Shown here: in pieces, positions 1 through 15,000 of the stretch | Layout of the letters: each line of letters begins with the position of its first letter | Numbering within the stretch: position 1 is the stretch's first letter | Source: Pegea sp. RAD2-039 | Lineage: Eukaryota; Chordata; Thaliacea; Salpida; Salpidae | Direction of reading: 5' to 3' | Length of the DNA stretch: 64,000 nucleotides | NCBI GenBank assembly: GCA_034620365.1 | Contig: JAQGEQ010000232.1 | Span: 682,001-746,000, forward strand | Made by a program: the position numbers and the translations under genes | Notes under the pieces: model-generated | Seen by the model: only the letters and a program-made list of their open reading frames with translations | Told to the model about the DNA's origin: nothing | The model's database searches: none

Positions 1-40
1 CAACAGATCAATAGAAATGAGACAGAAACCTGATCCACAG

Positions 41-3000
41 GACCAATGCCACCTTCGGGACTAAAAGCTCTTCCTTTTATGAGTAACGAAGCTCCTAGAT
101 GGTTGTTAGATTCGGGAAGAGTTGATCTTTTAGAGAACATCACAATCTTTGGGATGCTTGTAGATTGGAGTAATCCTGTTATAGGAGTTTTTGATCATTT
201 TTTGATCTCTGTGTATCCTCCACATGGGAAGATTTTTACAAGAAGAGGTTTGGAAGTTTTTATTCTAAACAGATCATTGATTGTGTCTCTAGTGAAAAGA
301 TACACGGACATTTCGACCGAAAGAGTCATCTGGGATTTGCTTCCAGGATTTTATTATGACGTCATGGTCAGAAGTGAGAGTAACGGAGTTGAGAGTGAAC
401 CGTCTTCAACAGGATTACGGATCCGTAGGTGATCCTAGCATCCAAAATGACATCTAATCTCAATTTTTTAGCTCCTGAAAAACCTGGAACGATTAAAATT
501 GTTTCGGTGAGAGACGATCAAGTTTTGTTGTCTTGGGAAAGTCCTCATCGTGGGAAGATTGATGATTATATCATCCAATTATCACCACTAGGTGGAAACG
601 TTGTGATTCCATCTAACCGTACAAAGAAGAAAAGACTTATTCGTAACTTAATTTCTGGTTAGTTAAGAAAGTAGTTAAAATTCTAGAAAAACTTATTTAT
701 AATTGAAAAGAATTCAAACTGAAGTTGTATTTCAAGAAGAACATATGCTGAAGTCAAAATAAATTCAGCTGTAAAAAACTTGCTGACTAAAAACCAGTTT
801 TAAACTATGTGATCAATCAAAATTGTTTTTTTTGTAGTTTTTCTTATAATTTAACAATTTCTATTATTTGTTGAAATTTATACAACAAATCTTAACTTAA
901 AATTCTTATTTTTCGACAAATTATCTGAAAATGATTATAATTGTTTTCTGATTTACAAATCTGTCTAAAAACTATCTTTTAATTGGCTCCAAAATATAAG
1001 AATTAGAATCTGAAAGTATTTTATTTCAGTAATTAAAGTTTAACTTAAATTTTAAAACAGTTTAAAAGATGCAAATATTTTAGGAACAAAGTATTCAGCC
1101 AAGGTCTTTAGCTCAGTTGATTCTCTTCTGAGTATGAATGGGACATCAGTATCTTTCACGACTCCACCAAAACCACCTTCAAGCCAAATTCACGTGCCTC
1201 AAATTTATTCTAACTCAATTATATTGTTTTGGCAAGCAACTAAAGGAAATTTGGATTACTATCAAGTACAATTATTTTTCAAACTTTGCTGTGCTTCAAA
1301 TAACAACAATATTTTCCTATTGATTATAACCTGACTAAAAAACAGATTTCTACTATTCAAAATACCTAGTATGTTCATAAAACGTGATATAAGTATTTCT
1401 AGTAGTATAAGGTTTGGTGTTAAAGAAGCAATTATTTACAGATTATTTACTACCCCACTAAAAATCGTGACAGAAAATATCTGAAAACAACAAATCAAAC
1501 AATTACTCTTGAAAACCTAACAGAAAACACAGAGTATACTATAGAGGTGTATACAGCAAGTAATGGAATATATAGTTTACCAAAAATTATAAAAGCTATA
1601 ACTAGTAAGTATTAAAATTACTAAAATCAATATTGGAGGCATTATCAAGGAACTTTTATTTCAGAACCGAAACCGATAGAAGTGAACGAGGCAGAACTAA
1701 ACCATGACACAAATATGAGTTAGAAAAAAATTTAGTTTATTGTGTTAACATAAAAAGGTTTTCGGATAAAAGTTGTTAGATACATTTAGATGGAAATGTT
1801 TTTGTATTCAATTATATATTTTCTACAACATTGCTTACGGCAGTAATTGTGTTTCAGCTTCCAGTTGAACTAGTTCCACAAGCTTATAGTATTTCATTTC
1901 TACAATTTTGTACTTATCATATTTTATAAAGTTTTTTTTCTCAAATTTGTTGCCAAGTTCAAATCATGACAAAAAAAGTATGAAACTTTCAGAGGACTTT
2001 GAGTTTGGAGCAGGAGGATATGAAAAAGATCAACATCAAGAAGGTATGGTACTGAGAAAAGACACAATGCTGGTATCATGTCGTTCCCACAATTTCACAC
2101 TTTACTTAGACAAGGTCAGACGACATAAGCATTTTTATTTTACGAAATTTAAACATTATTGTAACAAACCTTTAATTACAGAGAATAATTGGTGAATATG
2201 AAAATAAATATGGCCCGTTACATTTTGGTGATGGTTCTGACCCTGCGTGTTATGGTGTTAGATATGATACCTACTATCGATATACAATTGCACCAAACTT
2301 AAATATGTGTGGAACTAAATATGAAGTAAAGATATCAATTTTTCAGTTTACTTTTTTTTAGTCATTATATAATTTATTGGTATCGTATTTAGATAAGTGT
2401 TTGTGTGGATTATTGGTTTGTATGCTATTCTAAAAGTAATATTTTTAAGATTCGTTTTCATCTACTTAAATGTTTGCATTTTGAAAAATTGTTTAAGTCA
2501 CTAAAGAAAACAGATTGGAAAGAAACCTTTATAAATCACGATATTTGAGTCAATTGAATTATTTTTTTATGATATTTTAAGCTCATAATTTTCTTTAAAA
2601 CTCTGCAATCTAAAATGAAACATTGATAATTTAATGAGAAGTTTTACTTTGATTAATTGCGTGTCTTTTCTGTTTTTTTAAATGGTTTGTATAAAGCTTG
2701 GTAATAGATATAAGTCGAAAATATTCAAGTGAACTCACTAAATGTAATTTTGATTTATTAGTTATGCAATCATTTTGATTAATTGCTTTTTGAGTTGAAA
2801 AAAGTAACTTTTTCGTATTAGCTTAAAACTTAATAAAAAGTTTGAAAATATCTCAACTAGTTCATCTTCAAAGTATTTTTTATAAAATTTAAACAGAGAA
2901 ATTCGACTTTCGTCAATTATTCGAACAGTTTAAGCAACCAACATAAATATGATGAATGGCTTAAAGAATCTAGTGATCCTACCAATACTGTTATATTTGG

Positions 3001-5793
3001 TAAAAGTAAATCACAGAAACCTTTCCGACACGTCTCAATGAAGGTCTGGTGTTTATTTCAAACAAATAAAACAGCTTCTCTTGGATATATCCCTGAACAA
3101 CTCAGGTAAATATATTCAAAGATTCTTTAATTGAAAGAATAATTAGAAATTACTCTTAAGAATCTTTATTATGATTCTAAATAGTCTCTTTTTTTGACAG
3201 ATTATAATTATAAATTGGTAGAAATTGACTAGTTTTTTCACAGATTAATTATCTTGGGGGTTCTACTATGAGTAATGAATTCACTCTTTAATTTTTAATT
3301 GAGTCACAAAACTCTTGTTATTTCAGGAATTTAGTCGAAAGATGGAGTATTAAAGGGATAGGAGAGTTTTCGGCACAAATGGATCTGTTCAAGTCAGGTC
3401 TATTTGTTGAACCTTATAAAATCTCTCCACAATTAGAAGCAGACGACAATCTTTATGTTCAAGTAAAGTTGTTTGAATCAACTTCATCAGATGCAGCTTT
3501 GGTAAGTTTCGTTTATTACAAGATGTTAAGAGTACAAAAACGAGTATTAAAACAGACTTATTTTGTGATTTAATCGATAATTTCTTTAAGTTTGCTAAGA
3601 CACCGAAATAAAAGCTTGAAAATTATGAGATTTAGATGAAAATAAAAATAATTAAAAATTATTTAGTCTTCTGCAAATTATGAATCATACAAACAAATAA
3701 ATTATATTTAACACAAATATTTAAAACTAAATTTTTTACAAATCTAAAATTTGTTGAATTAAAAAGATGTTGCTTTCATCTTGTCATGATTAAGTTTTAA
3801 AATAAAATATTTGATAAACTAACAGCAAACTAAGATCATCCCAAAATACTGTAATCTTTTGCTTGAAACGCATTTTTTATTGTATACTTGTAAATAGAAG
3901 ACATTTTTAAAGCTATTTTTAAAGCTAGTAGTAAATAAGTGAGAAGTTTTATTATTAAGTTTGGTTTTAAATTAAATAATATTCGAATCATTTGCAATTA
4001 TCACTTTATTATCAATTATTCAATTATCAATTATCAACTTTATAATGATCCTTGAAACTTCATCAGTTTGATAAATCTATGTAAAAACTCTTCTTAGAAC
4101 CAAAAAAGATCTCTTTTATAAACAAATCTTGTACTTGGAGATCAAGGGTGTTTAAGAGACCCTATTTGTGTTTAATGTTACCGACTTATAAAACATTTTA
4201 ATAATTTCCAAAAAAGTAATTAAATAAAAACTTCTAAAAAAATTAATCTTTAAATAGGTCATAAGGCGTTGCTGGGCAACTCCTTCAAGTGATCATGAAG
4301 ATAAGACTTTTTATCCAATCATAGACAAAAGCTGTCCTATTAAAGGACAAATGGAGGACAAATTGAAAATACTAAACAATGGACGTGACCATAAAGTCCG
4401 GTGGATAGGACCAGTGTTCAAATTTATACAACTTGATAGAGTGTGGCTTCATTGTTCAGTTAAAGTCTGTTTTGAAGCACAATGTGAGCCGGTAAGTGTT
4501 GATGGTCGTTTTCGAGTCTGGTTGGTTGGTTTTCGATCTTTTTCGAGCTTTGGATGATCTAAATTTACTAAAATATTTAAAGAATTAAAAATTCCAACTT
4601 TTTTTGAGAGAAATGTGAATTGAATTCAAGAAGTAAGAGAGACGCAAAGTTACCCTTTGACCAAAACATCATCAGTACCGGACCTATCAGGTCGTTTCAG
4701 ATCATTCCAAATTCAACAGATAAGCCAGGTGATAAGTACATTTTTGTTACAAATATTAAAATTCTCTTTTTACTTAGTAAAGGGAGAAGTGGAAAAATCT
4801 GAAGATATCTTCATCATCAGTAGTATTACTTTGTTGGTTGTTTTGATTTTTGGCTTCAGTGCAGTTGCCATCAACATACAACGGAAGACGAAGAGTAAAG
4901 ATCACTTTTCTAATCCTATTAGAGGCATCTTTAGCAGTTATCAGTCAGAAGTGTTATCAATTGCTAAGTTAGCTGATATTAACAAATCCTCTCTTGAAGG
5001 ATTTTTTGATCATCAAGAAAATGTTTCTAAGATGTACACAAGCTCTACAGTATCTAATATTTCTCAAAGTGTCGCTGACTCAACAGAAAACTTAAATTCA
5101 CAAAATGTTGCTGACTCAGCAGAAAACTTAAATTCGCAAAATGTTGCTGACTTATCAGATTCCTCTGATGCTAAAATTATTACTGACTCAACAGAATCTT
5201 CTAATTCTAAAATTATTGCTGACTCAACAGAATCTTCTAATTCTAAAATTATTGCTGACTCAACAGATTCCTCTGATGCTAAAACTATTGCTGACTCAAC
5301 AGATTCCTCTGATGCTAAAACTATTGCTGACTCAGCAGATTCCTCTGATGCTAAAATTATTGCTGACTCAACAGAATCTTCTAACTCTAAAATTGTTGCT
5401 GACTCAACAGAATCTTCTAATTTTCAAAATGTTTCTGACTCAGCAGATTCCTCTGACTCACAAATTGTCCCTGACTCAGTAGAATCTTCTAACGCTAAAA
5501 TTGTGGCTGAATCGGCAGAATCTTCTAAATTTCAAAATGTTGCTGACTCAGCGGGTTCTTTAAATTCTCAAATTATTGCTGATTCAGCAGAATTTCCAAA
5601 CTCTCAATGTTTTGATAAATCAGTTAATCTGCAAAATTTATCCAAAACACCAAATCTTCCGGAATCTTCAATATCATCCGATTCTTATTCTTCTATTCAA
5701 GACTTTGAAGATAATTCGGATAAAATCAAATCGTTAAATGTATCAAATGAAATTGGAAACGAAGAACCTGATGATATTGTTCATGAATTTTAA
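41..5793 (+). CDS. FN3-ZP domain single-pass membrane protein (5' end outside window)
   Basis: Likely a cell-surface or matrix protein: zona pellucida (ZP) modules polymerise into extracellular filaments. Proposed exons: 41-424, 472-657, 1084-1265, 1442-1604, 1665-1718, about 1956-2114, 2182-2325, 2897-3105, 3327-3501, 4258-4491, 4611-4728, 4778-5793. All junctions agree in phase except 1718/1956, which I could not resolve. Exons up to 1604 encode three fibronectin III-like units (for example VLLSWESP, then LISGTKYSAKVFSS). Exons 1956-4728 encode a ZP domain with MCGTKYE, CWATPSS, CPIKG and WLHCSVKVC. A furin-like site SRSKRD follows (about 4625-4645), then a hydrophobic segment (about 4810-4875, FIISSITLLVVLIFGFSAVA), then an acidic Ser/Asp repeat tail. 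Putative poly(A) signal at 6031. FN3 and ZP calls are firm; the biological role is unknown. The N-terminus and any signal peptide lie left of the window. Confidence 0.9.
5074..5613 (+). repeat. 36-bp coding tandem repeat in the receptor tail
   Basis: Fifteen consecutive 36-bp units without indels encode a 12-residue repeat close to ADSTESSNSKII. Variable positions are T/A, E/D, S/L, N/D, K/Q and I/V. The spacing of GCTGACTCA-type starts from 5074 to 5578 is exactly 14 units. The repeat lies on the predicted cytoplasmic side and is rich in Ser next to acidic residues, the kind of sequence casein kinase 2 phosphorylates (inference). Central units are nearly identical and edge units diverged, which suggests recent slippage or unequal exchange. 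Confidence 0.95.
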
Positions 5794-8700
5794 CAAATTA
5801 TATTTAAGAGGTTGTGAAAATTTGTTATTTTGTTGCTTGATTTTTTTGTAGAATGTTTCGCATGAATCTGTCAAAATATTAAAGAAGTTTGTAATCATAA
5901 CAAAGAATTATTTCATCAAAATATTTTTAAGCATATATCAAGTTTTTTTCTAAACAATAAGCATAGTTTTGAATAATTAAAAAGTAAATTTTAACTTTTT
6001 CTATTTAAAATGAATGCAAATGACATCAAGAATAAATTAATCTTTTTATTTAATTTAAAAAGCTGTTTAAGTTTTTGGACAATCTTTAGAAATTTACCGA
6101 AAAAATTAATAAGACTTGAAAAATATTATCTAATTACTTAACTGCTTATTTAGTTTTAAATCTAACAAGATAGATAAGATAGATAATTATTACAGTAAAG
6201 TTTGCAAACAATAAATAACGAAGAGTTCCAGATATTTTGACAGACAGTTAAATATTAGACACCTTATAATTTTGTTCAAAATATGACAAAATTTTGGGCA
6301 GTATTTTATAAACATTAGATGTTTATATATCAGATAAAGTTTTTTAGTTGACTTATAAGAATAAGTAAAATTTTCAACAATTAATTTTAAAATTCATTAA
6401 TTATGTTAATTAAAGTTGTCTAAATTATTTAGATTTTAGTTATATAATTTGTTAATATTTTGATTTAGTAAGTTTAAACAGGTAGAAGTGTTTTTAAAAA
6501 AAGTTTGTGAGTTTTTTAAATTCTAAAATTAATTTTTAGTAGCCAGAATGAACGCTATTTGTAAAAAAACTATTTTTACTAAAGTGACAGAACCTTAAAA
6601 TATTGGTTTCATCTGTAGTTAAAGTTAAGTTTTTCTTCAATACTTTATATAGCATGTTATGTATATAAGAAGAAAAAGTATATTATTAAAAGTATTTGAT
6701 CTGGAAATGTTTTTCATTGAAAAAAATCGTTAGCTTAACAGGTAGTCCAGGCAGTTATTCAATCTTTTTTCCCTCAGGGCTTTTATGTAAAAAAAAAAAC
6801 TTTTTCTAGGTTTTATCTTTTTCTTTAAAACCTACAATACATAGTTTAACTACTTAAGCATTTCAAATAAGAGAGCAGTAATTCTTTTTTGACAGAGAGC
6901 GTTTATCACAGGCTTAGTCGTTGTTTTTATTTTTTAAATTGTTTCAGACTTATTCAATTTTTTTGCATTTTAATCAACAACTTTGTAAAGATTAGCTCTA
7001 AAGTATCACTTTTACTGTAATAACTTTCTTTATTTTTAGTTTTCATTGTAAATAACATTTACTAAAACTTGTTTTTTTTATAAAAAGATTTCTTAAACTA
7101 TTTGTTAATCAAAATAATAAACTTTAATCTTGAAAGCTTTGCAAGATGAATAATTTTACTTATTCAGGTTGTTTATGCATTAGGTAACTTTTTTAAACAT
7201 GAAAAATATTTTTCTTACATATGTTTTAATTGTTTAACATAATAGCTTAATTTTAACATAATAGCTTTTTTTAACATATATTTTTTAGTTTGATTAAAGT
7301 TTTAAGAAATAAAATAATTATTTTAAAAGTATTTCATGGATATAATCTGTTTGTTTTATTTTATTGGTAATATACAAATGATTTAAGTTTCTAAAGTCTC
7401 TAGAAAAATAGCTAAAAATAGTATAAAAATTTCTTAGATTAAGATCTTGAAACTGTCTAATACTTTATCTCAGTTAAAATTATAGGTAATTACAATCAGT
7501 AATACAATTAACAAAATCGACTTTTTGTATTTTAAAATAATTTCAGCAAAATTTTTCAGTTTATAAACATTGAAATCAGTATTTAGAAGTTCCTATATTC
7601 ACTGCTTTCATTTTATAGTTAAAGTTGTTTCAAGTTCAAATCTTAAAGAATAGAAAAGTTATAATATAAATATCGCTTATAAATTTATATTTATAAATTA
7701 ATTAATTTGTATTTTATACAACTTATATCTCTCATATTATCATCTGTATAATTATTATTAATTATTAGAATAATTATTCTACTTTTTTTACGTTTTGTAA
7801 GAACATTTTTTTGGTTGTTTATTTGTTAAATAAAACTTTATAAGAATTAATTTCAAACATTCAAAATTTTATATGACTACAATATAATAAAATTCTTTCT
7901 ATTCCAGATATTTTTCATTTTATACAATTTATTTTTACAAATAAGACATTTTATTTGAAGTTATTCCGATTTTAAGAAATAATTGTAATAAAATAATAGA
8001 TAATAAATATCTTGTATGATTAAATAGAATTATTTTCACTTTACTTAATCTATTTTATCACCATAAACTAAAACTTAATTACTCAAGTTTTCTAAATATA
8101 ATTTTAACAATGATTTTAATTTAAGCTCTCATAAATTACACTTGAAAAGAATAACTTTTAAACTGTAATTTAAGCTTTATTTACAAATATTTTGAACTGT
8201 TTTAGCTTTGATAGCTCAGCAATAATAATTGTGAATCAAAAGTTGAATCAACTAAATCTTTTTCTAAGGAAATATCGGCAAAATTTAAACGTATTTTAGC
8301 CAAGTGCGTTATGCTATTTAATCCATAAAGAAGTTGAAAAAAAAATTGTTTTAAAAAGCGTTTCGTCTTGGAAAAGCTTATTGCAAAATGTTAGTACTTA
8401 AATATTTGTTTATTTCCAAATGTATATATTTTTTCAATTTATAATTGCTTGCTTTATCTAATTTAACTTTTATTTAAACAACTAATGTAAGAACTTATCA
8501 TGTTGACTAATTTTACATCTCATGTTTTCAAATAAAGATTATTTTAATGTTAAAATAAATTTCTTCACGAGCTACAACCGCTCATGTAATTCTCACTTTT
8601 AAATTTATATTTATTTTTGAATTAATTTTCAATTAATTTTCTAAGTTTTAAGTATTTGAAAAATAATGATGTTGTGATTGATATTTTTCTGATCATTTTA

Positions 8701-9065
8701 TGTTGTAAGCATTAAAAGATGTAATCTTTAAAAATTAAACCTTTCAAAGTCAAATCATGTCATTTGTAAAAAGCTTTTTTAATTTTGTGTAAATCTAAAA
8801 AATTTTTATGGTCGATATTTGAAGATTTTTAAATAAAATCTCTAATAAGCTTATTAAAAAAATTTATGAGTTCCACAATGTCCTACACTTTTATAGAGTC
8901 TCTTTTATGTAAAGAGCCAACTACCAAATAAACAAAAACACAAATTATTTTATTTAAATGCTTTGTATTCAAGGCTAAACTAATTCATCGTCTTGTTAAA
9001 GACTTTGTAGAATTAAATAAAAACTTGCCACAATTAACAAAACTAAATTGTTTACAAGAACAAGA
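5794..9065. other. Intergenic, A+T-rich, nothing recognised
   Basis: No exon-like open frame, RNA gene or clear repeat is visible between the ZP gene and the NIDO gene. It presumably holds the 3' UTR of the first gene (AATAAA at 6031-6036) and the promoter of the second. No core promoter motif can be called with confidence. Confidence 0.6.
6031..6036 (+). terminator. Candidate poly(A) signal of the FN3-ZP gene
   Basis: AATAAA about 240 bp after the stop codon at 5793. In sequence this A+T-rich the hexamer also occurs by chance, so the call is weak. Confidence 0.35.
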
Positions 9066-12000
9066 ATGGATAAACGGCGCTGGGCTTTTCTCGTCATCTC
9101 TTGTTTCATTGATATCATGCAAGCTGATCTTATTTTGTACGGATTGAGTCATGGTGATCAACAGATGAACTATGAAGCTTCAAGTATTCAAACAGAAGAG
9201 TTACAACTGTTGGTACCAATGCGTTTCATGGGAAAAGGAATTGTATCTAAATTGTTTGTGAGTACTTTTAAATTATTGAAAAAGAACTGATCTTAAAATT
9301 TTATCTATTCAAGAAGTTTTGAATAAACATTGTAGAGTTTTTAGTTCTCTATTTCGTTTTATAAAATTGATTAAATTCAAAAAACAATAAATTCATATTT
9401 TTGATATTATGATTGATGTTTAAACATTTACACTTAAAATCAAAAAATTATTTATAACTCAAACAACCTCTTCCGGTTAAAATTCTGTTTAAAGATAAAG
9501 TTTTGATTTTTAAATCATCTCAAAAAACTTATTTTATTAAAAAATGTCAACAGAAGTCTTACCTTTCCTCTAACGAACGCTGAAAAACGTGTTAGTTTTG
9601 TTTTTGAAGTGAACTACTTTAAAAATTCAAATTATAATTGGAATTCTTTGTGTAAATTAAAAATATCTCAGTTCATTTCTACTATCTTGCAATTAACTGA
9701 CAATAAGTTAGTGGTTAACCCTTCAAAATGATCAATTTTTTTTACTTTTAAATATTGAAATTGCAGAGCAGATAAGAGGTGATCTTTTTCAGCCACAAAA
9801 AAGTTTTCGAATTCCAGAACAATACAGAAATTACAAAGTAGAAATTCTAGAAGTTCAACTTTAAAACTAAAAGACATAAACTTGATACCAAAACCATGAA
9901 CAGTAGTCTGTTCATATTTTTCCTCCAACTTGGCATCACCGCCTTAGGCAGATATAAGGCTTTAACTCCTTCAAATTATTCTTTTAAAAACTCTTCAAAG
10001 TAAAACGAAACCTGGTCTTTTGGTAATAACCAGTTATATTAAAGTTATTACGTTATTTAAAGGTTCACTTAATAATAGTTTTATTACTTCTGATTATTGA
10101 GAAAAGTTTGAAATGAAATACAAACAGGATAAAAATATTAATAAAATTAGATTAACTGAAGCCTAGTTTGAGTCTGCAAAGGTATATGAAGAAAGGTTGT
10201 TTGTTATCAAAATAAGTTTATTAAAAACAAAATTTCCTAATGTCCAAATTTAACTTAAACAAAACTATTTAGTTTATTTTGATAATTTAAACTAAACTTG
10301 AAAAACAATCTTATATCTGGTCTTATTTTTTTAAAGCAATTTGAAATCAGACTTGAAAACAACGCGACTGTTTACAAACCAAAATACTTTTTTTCTCAAA
10401 AGTATTGGTTTCTCAAAATTGTTTTAGATTTAATAGAATTTAATTAATGAAATGTAGGTTTTGGTTTAAAAGCTATTTTTTCTCAAATTAAATTATTTAG
10501 TTTTCAACTATGGCTTTTTAGCTACTTTAATTTTTAAGAATCAATTACTAGAGCTTATTTCAGTAATAAAATTGTATCTATATAACTGAAAAAATGGTTT
10601 ACTTTTACTTTTTACTAACAATATTTAGATTAAAAACACAAAAAAAGTATATACAACACTCATATAACCTTTAGTTTATATAATCCTACGATTTAAACGA
10701 TTTAAATTATTTGTTTAAAAAAGATTTTCCTTTTATCAATTCTACACTTGCAATTTTATCTATAAATATTACTATAAAACATATCCAATTACAAACATAG
10801 TAAAACATTTAATATTATAATATTTTTAGCAAATAAACTAAAATGTTCGGAGTAAAAAATGTTATAAAACTTTTTAAAGAATAAATTTTTCCATTTAAAG
10901 TTTTGTTATGATTATACATTTCGATTGTAAAAAGTTTTTCAAAACCTACAACAAGTTTCTTTGTTCACTTACATTCTATACTTTACACCATTCAAATATT
11001 ATAATTAAAGTTTTTCAACTTTCTCTCATATTATTGATCATAACATTAGCTTGTTGGATTTTTATTCTTTTTAATTTTATCTTCCTATATTTTATCGAAT
11101 TTACTTAAATCATTCGTCTTTGTATTTTCAATTTAACCGTTACAGATGAAACTTAAATACATCAACAAACAAAACGAATCACAAGATCTCATAAACAGTT
11201 ACTAATTCTGCATGTAATTATCTAAACAAAGTAATGAGTTTGTGCTTAATGGTTAAATTAGCTTAAGAGGTACCTATACAAACTTAAAAATTCACATAAA
11301 ACTGAAAATATTGTTTTGGAGACATTTAAAATATATTTTTACTAGACAGCGTTTTCAAGTTTAATTTTTACAGAGCTGTAATGATCAAAATCCAGAATAA
11401 ATAAGCTTGTTATTACTTTAAAGTCAGTATTACGATAGTTAATTACAAAGTTTTTATCACACACTTTATAGAAGTCTGTATACAATTTAAATGTAGAAGT
11501 AAGATTATCTAAAAGATTTTTTTATGTCTTTTAAAAACCTAAACAAAATTGTACTTGATGATTGTTGTACTATTCTTTATCAGACTATAATATTATTTTA
11601 ATATATTGTATAATTATACAACTATTTGTTATAAGTTTTTAGATGATAACTTTAATACAACTTGTTTAAACATTTTGATTAAAAAAATTCTTTATTTACT
11701 TTCTCTATTTTGAAATTCCTACAAGTTTTAGCTCAATCAATAATAGTTTATCGATAAAGAGCTTTGTAAGCCAGAGGCTATATGATTTTTAAATATTAAT
11801 GGAAAATATTGCACCAAAAAATTGATTCAAAGTTCTTAAAATTAAAAAATAAATTTGAAAGCTCTGAAAATTGAAATGAGAAACTTGTTTACAACTATAT
11901 GTTTCAGTTTTCCCATGAAAATATTGAATTTACATTAATTTGTAATTATCGTGACGTTTTTTTTTTTAAAGTTTAATTAAATCTTTTTGAAGTTACTTAA

Positions 12001-15000
12001 AACTAAAACTTGTCTTCTTATTCTTGTGTTAGCGAAATACCTTTACTAATGTTATGAAAATTTTATGTGTCATACACAGTTTTTTCTGTGTTACTTAATG
12101 ATATGACATCATAAGAATCATTCAAATCTATTAATTTTATATTAATCTTTCTATGAAAGACATTATGGGCTTATACCAATAATTGCTTGGTTATTTTATG
12201 TTTTTATTTTACACAAAACTTTAAATTGTCTTATCGTTTATCTTCAAAAATAAAACTAATATGCTTTCGAACTGGTTTTCGATATAATAGACAAAGGTTT
12301 TTCCCACTATAACCTTATACTACTTATAAATAAATTAAGATTAACCGTTAACATCTTCAGCTTCTGTAAGCTGAACATCAACCAGTTTTATATTTATGTT
12401 CTGCAACATCAATGTATCATTATTTTTTTTAGATCTTACAAATAATTTGAAATCAAATTCTCCTATTTTTATTTCTAGGTTAGCTCTGTCGGAACTGTCA
12501 GTTACACTAAACTACAAACTACAAAATTAGAACATTTATCGAGTAATGTTATTCTAACTCCATTTATGAGTGATGTAGGAGACGGAGGAAATGTTTTCTT
12601 CCGACAAACTGACTCTGACATCAAGTTGATGTCCGAAATTTCGAAGACTTTTAAGAAGCAAGGAATAGAATTCCATCCAATATTTGTTCTTGTTGTTACT
12701 TGGGAGAATATGCCTTTACCAGATGAAGCAAGTCAAGTATGTTTATTAAATCATCAATTCTTATACATCTAAATATTTAAAACTTTAAAGTCAAATTATT
12801 AGTTTTAAAAATTAAAATATCTAAAACATCAAACAAGTTTAAAGATTTTTCCAGTAAGATTTGAGTTTTGATATTTTTTTAGCTGTTTTTTAAGATTGTT
12901 GACTTCAAGTGTAAATTGTAGTGTCAGGATATTTTTAAAGTTTAATAAAATTCTTTTTTCATTTAACCATTAAAATTTCGGTTTTTGCGGCTTTAAAAAT
13001 GATGAGAAGTAAGAAAATGTGATAAATACCTATCATGGTTTGAATTAAATAAATTAAAAACAATTAACTTAAACTGATTTATAGATGAATACGTACCAGC
13101 TTGTATTAGCATCAAACACTGAAAACACATATGCCATTATCAATTATAAAGATACCTTGAAATGGTCTTCTTCTTCTGGTAGTAAAAGCTATTCGGGGGT
13201 CTTTGCAGCAGGAAGCTCCCTAGAAAAATGTGAACAACCTCTTCCACATTCAGGAACAGATGAAGTTTGTATCTTTTCGTCTTTGAACGTTTTTATAACT
13301 AATTCTCAATTTAAAAATTGTTTTTGAGGTAATTTAATTTCAAAAAAAATAAAATTTTGGTAATTAGTTGGCTGGAAACGCCAGTTTACATAATAATTAT
13401 TAATTAGATCGACTGTTTCTATCATTGATAAATTAAAATATTTTGTTATATCTGTCTACAAAATTAATGAGCTTTTCATATCAAAAGGTTGCTTGTCAAG
13501 TGATTGAGAATGCTTCAAATTAATGGATTTTTTTTATTTTTAACTCATATAACTTGATAAACTTCAATAAGATCAATTGTTTGGCTTTTAAATAAAAGAT
13601 TATTTTAAAAATATGAGCAAAATTGACATTTAATTGTCAAGATAATAAGATTTTTTAAGCTCTTAATGTTTTTATCAAATTAAAAAGACGACTATCAATT
13701 TGCATCTGAGTTTAGGGAATCTCTAATGTTTCTTAAATTAAAAAATAATTAAATCATTTTAGATTTGGATATTAGCAGAGAGTTCAACCAACTCTTTTAC
13801 TATGGGTCAACATATATTGGATATATCTAAGCCTCTGAAATGTTCTAACTTCGGTGATTGATTTGAATTTTTGTGAAATAATTTTTATACAAGCTTCAAA
13901 TGGTTTATCATTTTAAAAATTCGATAAATTTGATATTATTAAAATAATTTTATATTTTTTTACAGAATCACCTTGCGGGGAGCCCCCAAAATTTCATCGC
14001 GCTATTCCTGTTCCTTATTTTAAAAATACGGATGACAATTTTTTAGGATGGGACTTCTACCTCTCATTAAACTGCAAGGAAGGTCTTCAGATTGCTCCTG
14101 GTGTTACATCTCAGCCAATCATGTGTCAATATGAACCGGATTATTATGAATATGCTTGGGAATTTGACGTGAGGGAGTGTCTAGGTGAGTCTGAACATCT
14201 TCGAATCTAACAGATTGGAAGAAACATGAATCTGCAGATTTATCGGCAACTAGAAAGTTTGATATTTCGATCGGGGGTATTCAAGTTGGGATGTTGACAT
14301 CACAAAACGTTGAGGAAGTTAAAGGAAAGTTGATCCCAGAGGTACAAATTTAAAGTATTTTCTAAAGAACCAACTGATCCTTACCTTACTCTAAATATCA
14401 ATTATTTAAACATAACATCGAAAGCTAATCAATTTATCATTACAAGAGCGTTAAAGTTGTTTACTTGATCAGGTAACTTAATATTCCATTAACTTCTTAT
14501 TCCAGTTTTATTATTTTATATTTGAATTTTCAGCTATCTATAAAACTAAACTATAAATTCAAAAGTCATCTAACTTGTTCCTCGTCTTCATAAATCCATT
14601 TATTATTTATATAATCAATCATATATATTTAAAACTTTAAATAAATTTTAATGTTGCCCGGCCTGTTCGACTAATTTAATTTCTTATTTTGAAACTGGTG
14701 GCTTGATACTGAGAAATTTGATTATATTTTAAGTAAATTTCAACCATTATTTAAAAACACTTTGAACTTTTAATGAAAATAAATCAAACACTAAATATAG
14801 AAAGTTAGAATTTATTTGTTGCTTCATATTAATTAGAAAGATTTATTTAGCATTGAGATTCTGAGAAGTAATAAATAGTTTATTTTGTATGCAATTTATT
14901 TTAACTTTGACTTTAAAATATTGATATCTGAAACTCAAAGATATATTTTAAAGATCAAAAACCTACATCTATCTATAAGAGGCATTTTGTCGAGATAATA

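Noticed and set aside
5141-5482. Leu/Thr-rich 113-codon frame within the receptor tail
   Set aside because: It is another frame of the same 36-bp repeat; the Ala-Asp-Ser frame continues from the membrane segment.
9048-9065. Start of the NIDO protein upstream of 9066
   Set aside because: The upstream in-frame codon is TTG; ATG 9066 directly precedes a normal signal peptide.
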